Shown: positions 1 through 8,969 of the stretch, in pieces
How positions within the stretch are numbered: position 1 is the stretch's first letter
How the letters are laid out: each line of letters opens with the position of its first letter
From: Streptomyces antibioticus
GTDB lineage: Bacteria; Actinomycetota; Actinomycetes; Streptomycetales; Streptomycetaceae
Reading direction: 5' to 3'
DNA length: 64,000 nucleotides
Assembly: GCF_001514065.1 (NCBI RefSeq)
Contig: NZ_KQ948429.1
Span: forward strand, 1 to 64,000
The notes under the pieces: generated by a model
What the model was told of the DNA's origin: nothing
What the model saw: only the letters and a program-made list of their open reading frames with translations
The model's database searches: none
Translations under genes and position numbers: made by a program

Positions 1-10
1 AAATTTTGAG

Positions 11-46
11 AAAACCCCCGTACCGTTAATTCGGTACGGGGGTTTT
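11..46 (+). terminator. Intrinsic-type hairpin before the first gene
   Basis: A perfect 15-bp stem (11-25 with 32-46) has a 6-nt TTAATT loop. Its ends are AAAA and TTTT, so it can work in either direction. It lies 26 bp before the first start codon and most likely ends transcription of a gene to the left of the window. Confidence 0.8.
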
Positions 47-71
47 CTGCATTTCGGCTACCGTTACCGGC

Positions 72-629
72 ATGAGCAGCACGAATTTCGAGATCCGTTC
101 CATACGCGCCGAAGAGTGGCCCGCCGTGAAGGAGTTGCGGCTGGTCGCCTTGCAGGACCCCGCCGCACCCGTCGCCTTCCTGGAGACGTACGAGGATGCT
201 GTCGGCCGTCCCGACTCCTTCTGGCAGGAGCGGACAGCGGGGGGATCGGATCCCGAGGGTGGGGTTCTTCAGTTCGTCGCCGAGGCCGCTGACGGGACCT
301 GGGTCGGGTCCGTCGTCATGTTGATCGAGGATGCCGGGACGACGGACTGGGCCGGCTTCCCCGTGGAGCGGCGGCAGGGGCATGTCGTCGGCGTGTTCGT
401 ACGGCCCGAGTGGCGTGGCGGTGGGGTGACCAAGGCGCTGTTCGACGCCGCCGTGGAATGGGCCTGGGGGCGTGGGGTGGAAGCCGTACGGCTCATCGTG
501 CACGAGGACAATCCGCGAGCTCAGGCGTTCTACCGCAAGGCCGGGTTCGTGCCGAGCGGGAAGGTTGTGCCGTTGGACGGGCACGAAGGGGAGAACGAGC
601 TGGAGTTCGTGCTGGAGAAGACCGGCTGA
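72..629 (+). CDS. GNAT family N-acetyltransferase
   Basis: This 185-residue protein has the GNAT acetyl-CoA fold. Motif A is visible at about residues 105-125 (beta strand VVGVFV, then RPEWRGGGVTKAL, where the Arg/Gly loop holds the CoA pyrophosphate). Motif B follows near residues 142-160 (HEDNPRAQAFYRKAGF). The substrate cannot be told from sequence; small-molecule amines, amino acids or protein N-termini are all possible. The ATG follows the terminator hairpin at 11-46 closely, so the gene is probably transcribed alone. It converges with the minus-strand conjugation-type genes, with only 11 bp between stop codons. Confidence 0.85.
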   Translation: MSSTNFEIRSIRAEEWPAVKELRLVALQDPAAPVAFLETYEDAVGRPDSFWQERTAGGSDPEGGVLQFVAEAADGTWVGSVVMLIEDAGTTDWAGFPVERRQGHVVGVFVRPEWRGGGVTKALFDAAVEWAWGRGVEAVRLIVHEDNPRAQAFYRKAGFVPSGKVVPLDGHEGENELEFVLEKTG

Positions 630-640
630 GCGTCCCGGGT

Positions 641-2092
641 TCAGACCGGCAGTTCGTCGTGCGGCCAGCGGGCCCTTGCCTGTTCCCTCGACCGGAGCAG
701 GGCCAGGGTCGGCAGGCCCCGGTCCGCTCCGGTGGCCAGCAACTCCGGGAGTTGGGGAAGCGGAGCCACCGCGGCGACGTCGTCCAGGACGAGCGTCAGT
801 GGTGGGTCGAGGCGACCGGAGGATGACCGTTCGGCCATGTGCCGGCCACGCTCGACCACGCTGGAGACGAGGGCCGTCAGGAGGGGCATCGCGCCCGGGT
901 TGGTCCTGGGGTCCTCGATGGACTCCCCCACTACGTAAAGCGTGCCCCCTTCATCCACGAAGGAATCCAAGGCGAGCGCATCAGTTCGGTTTGGAGTGCA
1001 GGCCTCGCGGATGTTGACCGTGAAGAGCGCGGCGAGGGCTCGGCCGGTCAACTCCTGGGCGATGTCCCGGCGTTCCGGGTGGGCGGTGAGGGTAGCCTCC
1101 AGCTCGCCGGCGGCGCCGGGGGCCGCCTTCGGGTTCGTACGGAGGATGCGTACCGCGTCCTGGATCTGGGTGCCCTGGGACCAGCGGTGGACGTGGCGGA
1201 TGGTGCGGCCGTCTATGGCGGCGGCGTGCAGATAACTCCGCAGGAGCGTTTCCGCGGTGTCGCTGACCGCCTGGTCCAGGCGGGCGGTCGGGCGGACCGG
1301 GGTGAGGAGCGCCGCGGCTCTCGCCTTCGCCGTCTGCTTGTCCTCGCAGCCTGCCGTGGGGGACCAGTGCAGCCGCGCCGGGGTGTCGCAGAGGTGGGTG
1401 GGGTCGTAGAGGTGGACCGGGCCCAGTTTGGCGCGGGCGTCCTTGGTGTCCGACCAGATGGCGGGGTTCGAGGTGACCACCAGGGTGGGGCCCTCCGCGT
1501 CGCGTACCGCCTGGGCCGCTGTGGCCTGGCGGGTCTCCCGTGGAGCGACCAGCACCTTCTCCACCCGCTGGGGGACCGTCGTCGCGGAGACGGGCACAGG
1601 CACCGGCATCGGTTCCGTCCTCGGTGTGGGCACCTCGTGGTGCGTGGCCCGCTCGACCACGGGTTCCTCGAAGGCGGGAGCCGCGGGCGGCTGTTCGACG
1701 GCCACGGCCTTCGGCGCCGCCTTCCGCGTCCGTCGTAGCGCCCTCCAACGGGCCACCGTCCCCAGCACGAACACGGTGAGCACGACCAGGACCATCAGCT
1801 GGCCGATGAGCAGGCCCCAGAAGAGGCCGTAGCCGGAGAGCTGGGCCGCCGGGGTCTCCGGCCAGGCGCCCGGCATGTCGTGGGGCCGGCCGATGAGGTG
1901 GCGCATGGCCAGGGGAGTACGGGTGAAGGTGACGCCGTCGGGCCAGTCGCCGTGGGCGAACCAGCCGGCCAGGCCGGTGGCCGACCAGACCATCAGCGTC
2001 ATGCCGACGAGGAAGGCGAGTATGCCGACCAGCAGCCCGTCCGGGATGCCGCCCTGGCCCTCCTGCCGCCGGCGGTCGTCAGGTCTCACCAC
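641..2092 (-). CDS. TraG/VirD4-like (TraM-recognition) conjugation-type membrane protein
   Basis: This 483-residue protein has two membrane segments (about 20-42 and 88-112), then a soluble domain resembling the C-terminal half of TraG/TraD/VirD4 coupling ATPases, with a GPTLVVTSNPAIW strand and a hydrophobic LTLVLDDVAAVAPL strand with acidic end near residue 430. I see no Walker A motif, so ATP hydrolysis is doubtful, and the length is below the usual 550-650 residues of VirD4. A GGAGG sits 6 nt before the GTG start. It is the last gene of a minus-strand series with VirB4- and VirB6-like genes. An accessory role in a secretion-like apparatus is inferred. Confidence 0.7.
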   Translation of the reverse strand: MVRPDDRRRQEGQGGIPDGLLVGILAFLVGMTLMVWSATGLAGWFAHGDWPDGVTFTRTPLAMRHLIGRPHDMPGAWPETPAAQLSGYGLFWGLLIGQLMVLVVLTVFVLGTVARWRALRRTRKAAPKAVAVEQPPAAPAFEEPVVERATHHEVPTPRTEPMPVPVPVSATTVPQRVEKVLVAPRETRQATAAQAVRDAEGPTLVVTSNPAIWSDTKDARAKLGPVHLYDPTHLCDTPARLHWSPTAGCEDKQTAKARAAALLTPVRPTARLDQAVSDTAETLLRSYLHAAAIDGRTIRHVHRWSQGTQIQDAVRILRTNPKAAPGAAGELEATLTAHPERRDIAQELTGRALAALFTVNIREACTPNRTDALALDSFVDEGGTLYVVGESIEDPRTNPGAMPLLTALVSSVVERGRHMAERSSSGRLDPPLTLVLDDVAAVAPLPQLPELLATGADRGLPTLALLRSREQARARWPHDELPV

Positions 2093-2107
2093 AGCCCGCC
2101 TCCCTGC

Positions 2108-3538
2108 CTACGCCACCGTCGACTCGGAGCCGCCCAGGTGCTGCTGCTCCATGTGCGCCTCCACGAAGGCCGCCGCCCGCTCCTCCGCCTCCAGCTCGGC
2201 CGCGCGCAGGGCGTCGTCCGCCAGGTCGCGGTCGGCGGAGGACTCGGTCATCGCGCGGTCCGTGAAGACCAGTGGGCGTTCCGTCTCGGTGATCAGGTGT
2301 TTGACCACCTGGACATTGCCGTTGACGTCCCACACCGCGATGCCGGGAGTGAGCGAGGGGATGATCTCCACCGCCCAGCGGGGCAGGCCCAGGACCCGTC
2401 CCGTCGACCTCGCCTCGTCCGCCTTCTGGGCGTAGATCGTCCTCGTCGACGCCATCTTCAGGATCGCCGCCGCCTCCTTCGCCGCCGCTCCGTCGACGAC
2501 GTCGGACAGGTGGTGGACCACCGCCACGAACGACAGACCCAGCCGCCGGCCGAACTTCAGCAGGCGCTGGAAGAGCTGGGCCACGAAGGGGCTGTTGATG
2601 ATGTGCCAGGCCTCCTCGACCAGGAAGATGCGCTTCTTCCGGTCGGGGCGGATCCAGGTGTGCTCCAGCCACACGCCGACGATGGCCATGAGGATGGGCA
2701 TGGCGATGGAGTTGCGGTCGATGTGGGACAGGTCGAAGACGATCAGCGGGGCGTCCAGGTCGATGCCGACCGTCGTCGGGCCGTCGAACATGCCGCGCAG
2801 GTCACCGTCGACGAGCCGGTCCAGGACCAGGGCGACGTCCAGACCCCAGGCCCGCACATCCTCTATGTCGACGTTCATCGCCTCGGCCGACTCCGGCTCG
2901 GGGTGCCGTAGCTGCTCCACGATGTCGGTGAGGATCGGCTGGCGTTCGACGATCGTCTCGTTGACGTAGGCGTGCGCGACCTTCAGGGCGAAGCCGGAGC
3001 GTTCGTCGAGGCCGTGGCCGAGGGCGACCTCGATGATGGTGCGGAGCAGCGCGAGCTGGCCCGTCGTCGTGATCGCGGGGTCGAGCGGGTTGAGGCGGAT
3101 CCCCATGTCCAGGGCGGCCATGGGGTCCAGGCGGATGGGGGTTATCCCCAGCTCCTGCGCGATGAGGTTCCATTCACCGACGCCGTCCTCGCCCTGGGCG
3201 TCCAGGACGACGACCTGCCGGTCCCGGAAGCGCAACTGCCGTAGGACGTACGTCTTCTCCAGCGCCGACTTGCCGTTGCCGGACTCGCCGAGGACCAGCC
3301 AGTGCGGGGCCGGGAGCTGCTGGCCGTACAGCTGGAAGGGGTCGTAGATGTAGCCCTTGCCGGAGTAGACCTCGCGGCCGATGATGACGCCCGAGTCGCC
3401 CAGCCCCGGTGCCGCCGTGGGCAGGTAGACCGCCTGGGCCTGGCCCGTGGAGGTGCGGACGGGCAGGCGGGTCGTCTCGACCTTCCCGAAGAGGAAGGAC
3501 GTGAAGGCGTCGGTGAGGACGGAGAGCGGGTCCCGCAT
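2108..3538 (-). CDS. VirB4/TraC-like conjugation ATPase
   Basis: The 476-residue protein matches the C-terminal ATPase domain of VirB4/TraC/TrbE proteins. A clear Walker A (GESGNGKS, residues 84-91) is followed by a Walker B strand RIFLVEEAW (303-311) and a downstream VVHHLSDV stretch typical of the family. VirB4 proteins power assembly and substrate transfer in type IV secretion systems. The usual N-terminal VirB4 domain is absent here; the protein encoded just upstream may supply that part. The ATG at 3538 was chosen because the reading frame before it lies inside the upstream gene. There are 14 bp to the upstream stop, so the two are probably co-transcribed. Confidence 0.8.
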   Translation of the reverse strand: MRDPLSVLTDAFTSFLFGKVETTRLPVRTSTGQAQAVYLPTAAPGLGDSGVIIGREVYSGKGYIYDPFQLYGQQLPAPHWLVLGESGNGKSALEKTYVLRQLRFRDRQVVVLDAQGEDGVGEWNLIAQELGITPIRLDPMAALDMGIRLNPLDPAITTTGQLALLRTIIEVALGHGLDERSGFALKVAHAYVNETIVERQPILTDIVEQLRHPEPESAEAMNVDIEDVRAWGLDVALVLDRLVDGDLRGMFDGPTTVGIDLDAPLIVFDLSHIDRNSIAMPILMAIVGVWLEHTWIRPDRKKRIFLVEEAWHIINSPFVAQLFQRLLKFGRRLGLSFVAVVHHLSDVVDGAAAKEAAAILKMASTRTIYAQKADEARSTGRVLGLPRWAVEIIPSLTPGIAVWDVNGNVQVVKHLITETERPLVFTDRAMTESSADRDLADDALRAAELEAEERAAAFVEAHMEQQHLGGSESTVA

Positions 3539-3552
3539 CAGCGCATCAGCCT

Positions 3553-5112
3553 CTACCTTCGGATTCCGGTGGCGAACGGGAGGGTGTTCACGAAGGCGCG
3601 GTGGTGCTCGCGGTCGCACCACTCCAGCTTCAGGTACGACTTTCCGGCCGAGGCCCGGATGGTCCGCTTGTCGCGGGCCAGCGCCTCGGGGGAGCGGGAG
3701 GAGACGGTGATGTAGCCGACCAGGTTGACGCCGGCCGCGCCGCTGGCCAGGTCCTCGCCGCGCTGGTCGAGGCGGTTGTGGGCGGCGATGTCGCGGGGGT
3801 CGACGGTCCGGTTCATCTTCGCGGCGCGGGACGCCTCGGCCTCGTCGTTCGTCTTCTCCGTCAGCATGCGCTCGATGGCGACCTCGGTGGGTTCGAGGTC
3901 CATCGTCACGGCGACCGTGCGGATGACGTCCGGGGTGTGGACCAGAAGGGGCGCCAGGAAGTTCACGCCGACCGGGGTCATCGGCCATTCCTTCACCCAG
4001 GCGGTGGCGTGGCACCAGGGCGCGCGGGTGGAGGACTCACGGGTCTTGGCTTGCAGGAACGTCGGCTCCATGGCGTCCAGCTCGGCCGGCCAGGCGTTCC
4101 GTTTCGTCATCGCCTGGATGTGGTCGATGGGGTGGTCCGGGTCGTACATGGAGTGGATGAGGGAGGCGAGCCGCCCCTGACCGAGCGGCTGGCGGACCCT
4201 GATGTCCGCCTCCTGGAGGCGGGAGCAGATGTCGGTGAGCTCGCGCGCCATGACGACCGCCAGGCCCGCGTCGCGGTCCAGCTTGCGGCCCGACTGGGGG
4301 CGGGCGGCGCGGGCCATCGCGTGGGCCTCGGCGGAGAGTTCGCGGGTGTAGTGCATGCAGGCGACGAGGTACGCGCGGTGCTGCTCGCTGCTGGTGGAGA
4401 CCATGGACTGGAGCTGGTCGTACGACTGCTGCAACCAGCCGGGCGCCTTCTCGTCGCCGCGTACGGCCACGTCCTTGGCGTGGGCGTCCGGGTCGGCGGG
4501 GAGGGTGCGGGCGAGCATCTGGAGGCGGGTGACGAAGCCGTCGCCGTTGGCCACGTGCTTGAGCAGCGTGCCGAAGCGGTCGACCAGCGCCTCCTGGTCC
4601 TCGGAGTCGCGCAGGCCGACGCCGGGGCCCTCGATCTCGATCGCGGCCGTCACCGTGCGGCGGTCCGCGTGCAGGAGTACGGCGATCTCGTCGGGGCCGA
4701 AGGGGGCGGCGAGCCAGCTGATGCGGCCGATGCCGGGGGGCGGGCCGATCTCGACCTCGCGCCCGTCGACGCGGGTGCCTGCCTCCATGACGCCGGAGCG
4801 GTAGACGGTGCCCTGCTTCAGGGTGCGCTTGTAGCTGCGGTTGATCTCGAACCACTTGTAGAACGTGCGGTGCTTGTACGGCACGTAGACCGCCGCCAGG
4901 GCGAGCAGCGGGAAGCCCATCAGCAGCACGATGCGCAGGGACAGCACCGGGACGAGGAGCCCGCACATCATGCCGAGGAACGCGCCGCCGATGATGAGCG
5001 CGATCTCGCCGGTCTCACGATTTCTGCCGACGATCGCGTTCGGCCGGGCGCGGCCGATCAGATATGTACGGCGGGGCGTGACCGGATGGGACACGTGGGA
5101 CTCGGTCGTCAA
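3553..5112 (-). CDS. SCO6880-family membrane protein, conjugation-associated
   Basis: The 519-residue protein has two close membrane helices at about 38-75 in an otherwise soluble chain. It fits the actinobacterial SCO6880-type family, found beside VirB4-like ATPases and thought to combine a VirB3-like membrane part with a VirB4-like N-terminal part. The TTG start is preceded by a strong GGAGGTGA seven bases upstream, and its first bases overlap the TGA stop of the upstream gene (TTGA), which suggests translational coupling. A GTG six codons further in is an alternative start. Function as a core subunit of the neighbouring secretion-like machinery is inferred from context. Confidence 0.7.
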   Translation of the reverse strand: MTTESHVSHPVTPRRTYLIGRARPNAIVGRNRETGEIALIIGGAFLGMMCGLLVPVLSLRIVLLMGFPLLALAAVYVPYKHRTFYKWFEINRSYKRTLKQGTVYRSGVMEAGTRVDGREVEIGPPPGIGRISWLAAPFGPDEIAVLLHADRRTVTAAIEIEGPGVGLRDSEDQEALVDRFGTLLKHVANGDGFVTRLQMLARTLPADPDAHAKDVAVRGDEKAPGWLQQSYDQLQSMVSTSSEQHRAYLVACMHYTRELSAEAHAMARAARPQSGRKLDRDAGLAVVMARELTDICSRLQEADIRVRQPLGQGRLASLIHSMYDPDHPIDHIQAMTKRNAWPAELDAMEPTFLQAKTRESSTRAPWCHATAWVKEWPMTPVGVNFLAPLLVHTPDVIRTVAVTMDLEPTEVAIERMLTEKTNDEAEASRAAKMNRTVDPRDIAAHNRLDQRGEDLASGAAGVNLVGYITVSSRSPEALARDKRTIRASAGKSYLKLEWCDREHHRAFVNTLPFATGIRR

Positions 5113-6455
5113 CGCCCTTCACCTCCCGAGCGGTTGTTACTGCTGTTGCGGGTGTTGCTGGCATGGGGTGTGTTCACCGGGCTGCTCGAGCGGGGCGAGG
5201 GGGCGGCGGAGGGGACAGATCCGCCGCCGGCACCGCCGCCGTTCGAGCCGCGCGTGCTGTGGGCGGCCACGCCGCCGGACGCCGGGTTGGAGGGACGGGC
5301 ACCGCCGCCGGAGGCTTGTCCGCCGCCGTTGTTGTCGGCCCGGGTGCTGTGGGTCTTGATGCCCTGGGCGACGAGGGTGGCCGGAGAACTGATGACGGCC
5401 GCGGCCTTCCCCTCCGCGCCCTGCATGATGCGGTTGTTGCGGGAGCCGGCGATCTCGTCGCCGAAGCCGGGGACGAAGCGGTAGATCATCGCCGACGCGA
5501 AGATCGCCAGCAGAATGATGGCGAGGCCGGAGACGACCGCCGAGAAGGCGTCGGGGCCGTCGTCGGTGGACAGGGCGCCGGCGAGGCCGAGGACGATGAC
5601 GATCACCGGCTTCACCAGGATGACGGCGATCATGATGCCCGCCCAGCGGCGGACGTGGCCCCAGAGGTTCTTGTCGACGAGGCCGGCGTAGACGACGGTG
5701 CCGAGCAGTGCGCCCACGTAGAGCAGGGCGGCCCTGATGACGAGCTCCAGCCAGAGGATTCCGGCGGCGAGGATGCTGACGAGTGAGACCACGATCAGCA
5801 TGATCGGGCCGCCGCCGATGTCCTCGCCCTTGTTGAGGGCGCCGGAGAAGGTGCCGAAGAACGTGTCCGTCTGGTCGCCGGTCGTCTTCGCGAGGACCTC
5901 GGTGATGCCGTCGGTCGCCGATACGACGGTGTAGAGGATCAGCGGGGTGAAGGCTGAGGCCAGGACGGTGAGCCAGAGGAACCCGATCGCTTCGCCGATG
6001 GCGGTGGAGAGGGGGACGCCTCGTACCGCGCGCTTGGCGACCGCGAGCAGCCACAGGAGCAGGGTCAGGACGGTCGACGCCGCGAAGACGACGGCGTACT
6101 GCTGGAGGAACTTGGGGTTCGTGAAGTCGACGTTGGCGGTGTCCTTCACGGCCTCGCTGAGCTTGTCGACGGTCCAGGAGGCGGCGTCGGCACAGCCCTT
6201 GGCGAGGGAGGAGAGGGGGTCGAGGGAGGAGGTGGGGTCCAGGGTGGTCGAGCCGCCGGAGCCGGTGCCTTTGCCTTGTTCGCAGTAGTCCTTGGCGGGG
6301 CCGTGGATCAGGTCGCAGGGGTCATTGCTGGATGTAGGCGTGGGCGTGGGCGACGGTGTGGGTGCAGCGAAGGCGCGTGTCGCCAGGAGGACGGCTGCGG
6401 TCTGTACGGCCGTGACGACAGCGGCGACCTTGAGTACGCGTCGGCTACCGGGCAT
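5109..6455 (-). CDS. TrbL/VirB6-like polytopic membrane protein
   Basis: The 448-residue protein begins with an export signal (about residues 1-30, ending near AFA), has a Ser/Thr/Pro stretch, and then six or so hydrophobic segments between about residues 110 and 330. The last 75 residues are low-complexity Gly/Ser/Asn. This layout resembles TrbL/VirB6 channel proteins of conjugation systems. The gene sits between an SCO6880-type gene (4-nt overlap) and a one-pass gene that overlaps its start by 11 nt. No enzymatic motif is seen; assignment rests on topology and neighbours. Confidence 0.65.
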   Translation of the reverse strand: MPGSRRVLKVAAVVTAVQTAAVLLATRAFAAPTPSPTPTPTSSNDPCDLIHGPAKDYCEQGKGTGSGGSTTLDPTSSLDPLSSLAKGCADAASWTVDKLSEAVKDTANVDFTNPKFLQQYAVVFAASTVLTLLLWLLAVAKRAVRGVPLSTAIGEAIGFLWLTVLASAFTPLILYTVVSATDGITEVLAKTTGDQTDTFFGTFSGALNKGEDIGGGPIMLIVVSLVSILAAGILWLELVIRAALLYVGALLGTVVYAGLVDKNLWGHVRRWAGIMIAVILVKPVIVIVLGLAGALSTDDGPDAFSAVVSGLAIILLAIFASAMIYRFVPGFGDEIAGSRNNRIMQGAEGKAAAVISSPATLVAQGIKTHSTRADNNGGGQASGGGARPSNPASGGVAAHSTRGSNGGGAGGGSVPSAAPSPRSSSPVNTPHASNTRNSSNNRSGGEGR

Positions 6456-7254
6456 AGGTGAACCCTCCGTACTCTTCGACTGCCTTCGCCATCTCGTCGG
6501 CGCTGGAGGCCCTGTCGTCGCCGGGAACGGGCGAGGGGCCGTCTTTCTGGGAGTGCGTCACGATCTTCCAGTCGCCCCCGGTCCACTGAAGTTGCATGGT
6601 GATGGTGAACCACGTGCTGGTGACCGGGTTGGTGGAGTTCTCGCCCGCCAGGCCGAGGAGACCGCTGCACCAGACCTCGACGGTCGCGTTGTCGGCGGAC
6701 GCCTGGGTGGCCTTGGTGCCGATCGGGGTGGTGCGAGATACGAACGTGTAGCCCTGCGGTGTGGAGCCGTCCTCGTTCAGGCCGACGTTCTTGTTGAACT
6801 GAGGGGTGTAGGCCTTGTCCAGCGTTCCTTCGAACTGCGAGATCCGGGAAGGCGTGATGATGGCCTGCAGGATGGCGTCACGCTTGGGCTTGCTGAACAT
6901 CTCGGCCGACCCCAGCGCCACGGAGTAATTCGCCGCCGCACTCTGCGCCCCCTGCGCGTCATGCGTGAACCCCGACCCCACCGGCGTCTTCCCGGTCGCC
7001 GCCGTCGCTGATGTCGCCGGCTTCTCGCCGCCCCCGTTTTTCGGCGAGGAATCGTCTCCGCCGCGGTTCGCGAAGGCGATCGCGGCGATGAGGACCACCA
7101 CCACGCCGACCACCGTGACGAGGCTTCGGGACGACGAGCGGCCGCCTCTTCGGGTGCCGCCGTAGACGTCGCCGCCGCTGTCCGGCAGGCGGGTGCGGGT
7201 CTGGCCCGTGCCTCCGTAACCGCCGGAGCCCTCGCGTTCGTCCCCGAGACTCAT
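6445..7254 (-). CDS. One-pass membrane protein, possible VirB8/TcpC-type subunit
   Basis: The 269-residue protein has a Gly-rich N-terminal tail, one membrane helix at about 45-68 and an extracytoplasmic domain. The end of that domain (strands around STWFTITMQLQW and DWKIVTHSQ) resembles an NTF2-like fold, as in VirB8 and TcpC conjugation proteins. The ATG at 7254 was chosen because a GAGGGGGCG ribosome site precedes it; the open frame extends further without support. It overlaps the TrbL-like gene by 11 nt. The family call is an inference from topology and context. Confidence 0.6.
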   Translation of the reverse strand: MSLGDEREGSGGYGGTGQTRTRLPDSGGDVYGGTRRGGRSSSRSLVTVVGVVVVLIAAIAFANRGGDDSSPKNGGGEKPATSATAATGKTPVGSGFTHDAQGAQSAAANYSVALGSAEMFSKPKRDAILQAIITPSRISQFEGTLDKAYTPQFNKNVGLNEDGSTPQGYTFVSRTTPIGTKATQASADNATVEVWCSGLLGLAGENSTNPVTSTWFTITMQLQWTGGDWKIVTHSQKDGPSPVPGDDRASSADEMAKAVEEYGGFTYAR

Positions 7255-7460
7255 GCCGCGTACGCCCCCTCGACGTCGTGCGGAAACTCGTAGGCATACG
7301 ACGGTAGCCGTGCTGGTTCCCGCGCGGGCGCGGTGTGGTGACTGGACATCAGGGAAACGCAACCTCAGCCGGTGGGCACGACGGGCGGGTGGGTGGTGGA
7401 GGACAGCCGGGCGTGCCCGGGGGGACTGGAGGGATGGGCAGCCGACCCGCTAGACCGCCA

Positions 7461-7769
7461 TCAGACCGCCATGCCGTACACGATGGTGAACAGCGTGCCG
7501 AGTGAGCCGATGATGAAGACTCCGGTGAGGCCGGCGATGATGAGGCCCTTGCCTTGTTCGGCGCTGAAGGTGTCGCGGAGCGCCGTCGCGCCGATGCGCT
7601 GCTTCGCGGCGCCCCAGATGGCGATGCCGAGGCAGAGCAGGATGGCCACCGCCATCACGACCTCGATCATCACCTTCGCCTCGTTGCCCAGGCTGCCGAA
7701 GGGGCCCCAGTCCGGAGCGATCCCGCCGATGATGGTGTTGATGTCTCCCTTGTCGGCCGCAAAGAGCAT
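7461..7769 (-). CDS. Small two-helix membrane protein, VirB2-like
   Basis: The 102-residue protein has a short N-terminal part and two hydrophobic helices (about residues 35-57 and 78-100) joined by a basic loop (AAKQRIGATALRD). Size and topology match VirB2/TrbC pilin-type proteins, but no cleavable signal is obvious. The ATG at 7769 is preferred: AGGGGC lies 9 bases before it, whereas a GTG nine bases earlier is too near. It is the first gene of the conjugation-type series, separated from the next by about 200 bp, so it may be transcribed separately. Confidence 0.6.
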   Translation of the reverse strand: MLFAADKGDINTIIGGIAPDWGPFGSLGNEAKVMIEVVMAVAILLCLGIAIWGAAKQRIGATALRDTFSAEQGKGLIIAGLTGVFIIGSLGTLFTIVYGMAV

Positions 7770-8102
7770 GTAAGTCACCGCCCCTGGTGGGTAGTTCTGC
7801 TTCCTCTGCGGGTGCGCAGAGGTCAGGCATCATTGTCGCCGACAAATCCGCCGTCGTATGTCGACTTGACGTCATTGATGGGCGAGTTTCGTACGAATGC
7901 TTGTCTGGTACTTGTCCGGTTACTCTGTGTATCACGGCAGGTCACGCCGGGCAATGAGGCCTGAGCGGAACCTTCGTGTGGTTCCGTCGTTGTCCTCTCC
8001 TTGGACCCGTGTTCTGTGGGTGAAGGCTACCCGTCGGGGGCCGGGAGGCTCTCGGCCCAACGGTGGGCGGCTGGTGACGGAGGGTCAGCCTGGGCCATGG
8101 GG
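7770..8102. other. Intergenic region upstream of the VirB2-like gene
   Basis: This 333-bp stretch holds no credible gene. A short 7-bp hairpin (7966-7972 with 7980-7986, loop TTCGTGT) could help end transcription of the minus-strand gene ending at 8103. The promoter for the VirB2-like gene should lie in the less G+C-rich part around 7850-7940, but I cannot place its -10 and -35 with confidence. Confidence 0.4.
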
Positions 8103-8969
8103 CTACCAGGGCAGTGGCTCTGGCCGCCGATGCCACCACCATCCCAGCTGCCGCTGTCGCGCTTCCGGGCCGAGCAGGAGCCCGGCGAGCTCGCCTCTCT
8201 TGTCTTCTGTGGTGAGCTCGGTGTAGGCGCTGTCCAACCGGTGAAGCGCGATCCGCAGTTCGGTTGCGATCGTCTCCGGCAGGCGGGACGTGAGGCCTTC
8301 CAGGTCATCCCTAGCCTCAAGGCGGTCCCGGTACAGATCGGGAGGGCACCAGCCGGAGCCTGCCCACCCCGACGCCATGTGCGCGACCAGCTTCTCCCAC
8401 GCTCCCAGGTGGGTCCATGCCTCCCAGACCGGGGTGCCCGAGGCCGACTCCCGCGCAGGAAGCTGTGCGCGGAAGGTGTCGGTGAGAGGGGTGGGGATGT
8501 TCAGTTCGCCGACGACCTCCGCGATCCGTGTGACATGGGCCCCGGGCAGGCGCTGGAGCGGCTTCTCCACGGCATCGACGCGGTACACGGGCTCTTCGTC
8601 GTCGGAGACGACCACACGCGCCCGGGTGAGGACCCCCTCAGGAGAGGCCGCCCAGTAGGCGCTCGGAAGGGCTTCGGCGGCCGGGAAGAGCGCGACCTCG
8701 CCGGTGAGAGCCGCCAGTTCCTTCGCCAGGTCGCTCTCACCCGGCGGGTTCGGCACGAACGCCTGGGCATGGAGGTCCAGGGCCCAGGACGGGTCGCCGT
8801 GCAGTGCGGTGTATTCGCAGGACACGGCCGCGTCCCAGTTCCTGTGGTCGGGATCGCCGAACGCGTCGGCCACGTCCACGTCGTGGACGGAGATGTGAAA
8901 GGCCGTTGCCAGTGCGGTGGGGAGCTTGGAGGGGGTTGCCGCGCCGGTGACGAGCAGGTTGTACATCAT
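8103..8969 (-). CDS. Unknown protein, candidate immunity partner of the PrsW fusion
   Basis: I do not recognise this 288-residue protein. It looks soluble, with no signal peptide or membrane helix, and is acidic and rich in Trp near the C-terminus (WWWHRRPEPLPW). Its ATG overlaps the stop of the upstream PrsW-fusion gene by four bases (ATGA), the tight coupling typical of toxin-immunity pairs. Because the upstream protein ends in a toxin-like domain, an immunity role is my best inference. It could equally be a chaperone or an unrelated coupled gene. Confidence 0.5.
   Translation of the reverse strand: MMYNLLVTGAATPSKLPTALATAFHISVHDVDVADAFGDPDHRNWDAAVSCEYTALHGDPSWALDLHAQAFVPNPPGESDLAKELAALTGEVALFPAAEALPSAYWAASPEGVLTRARVVVSDDEEPVYRVDAVEKPLQRLPGAHVTRIAEVVGELNIPTPLTDTFRAQLPARESASGTPVWEAWTHLGAWEKLVAHMASGWAGSGWCPPDLYRDRLEARDDLEGLTSRLPETIATELRIALHRLDSAYTELTTEDKRGELAGLLLGPEARQRQLGWWWHRRPEPLPW

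Noticed and set aside
3601-5484. A 627-codon plus-strand frame opposite the SCO6880-type gene
   Set aside because: It is antisense to two genes with clear membrane helices and ribosome sites and has only Gly/Val/Arg-rich sequence.
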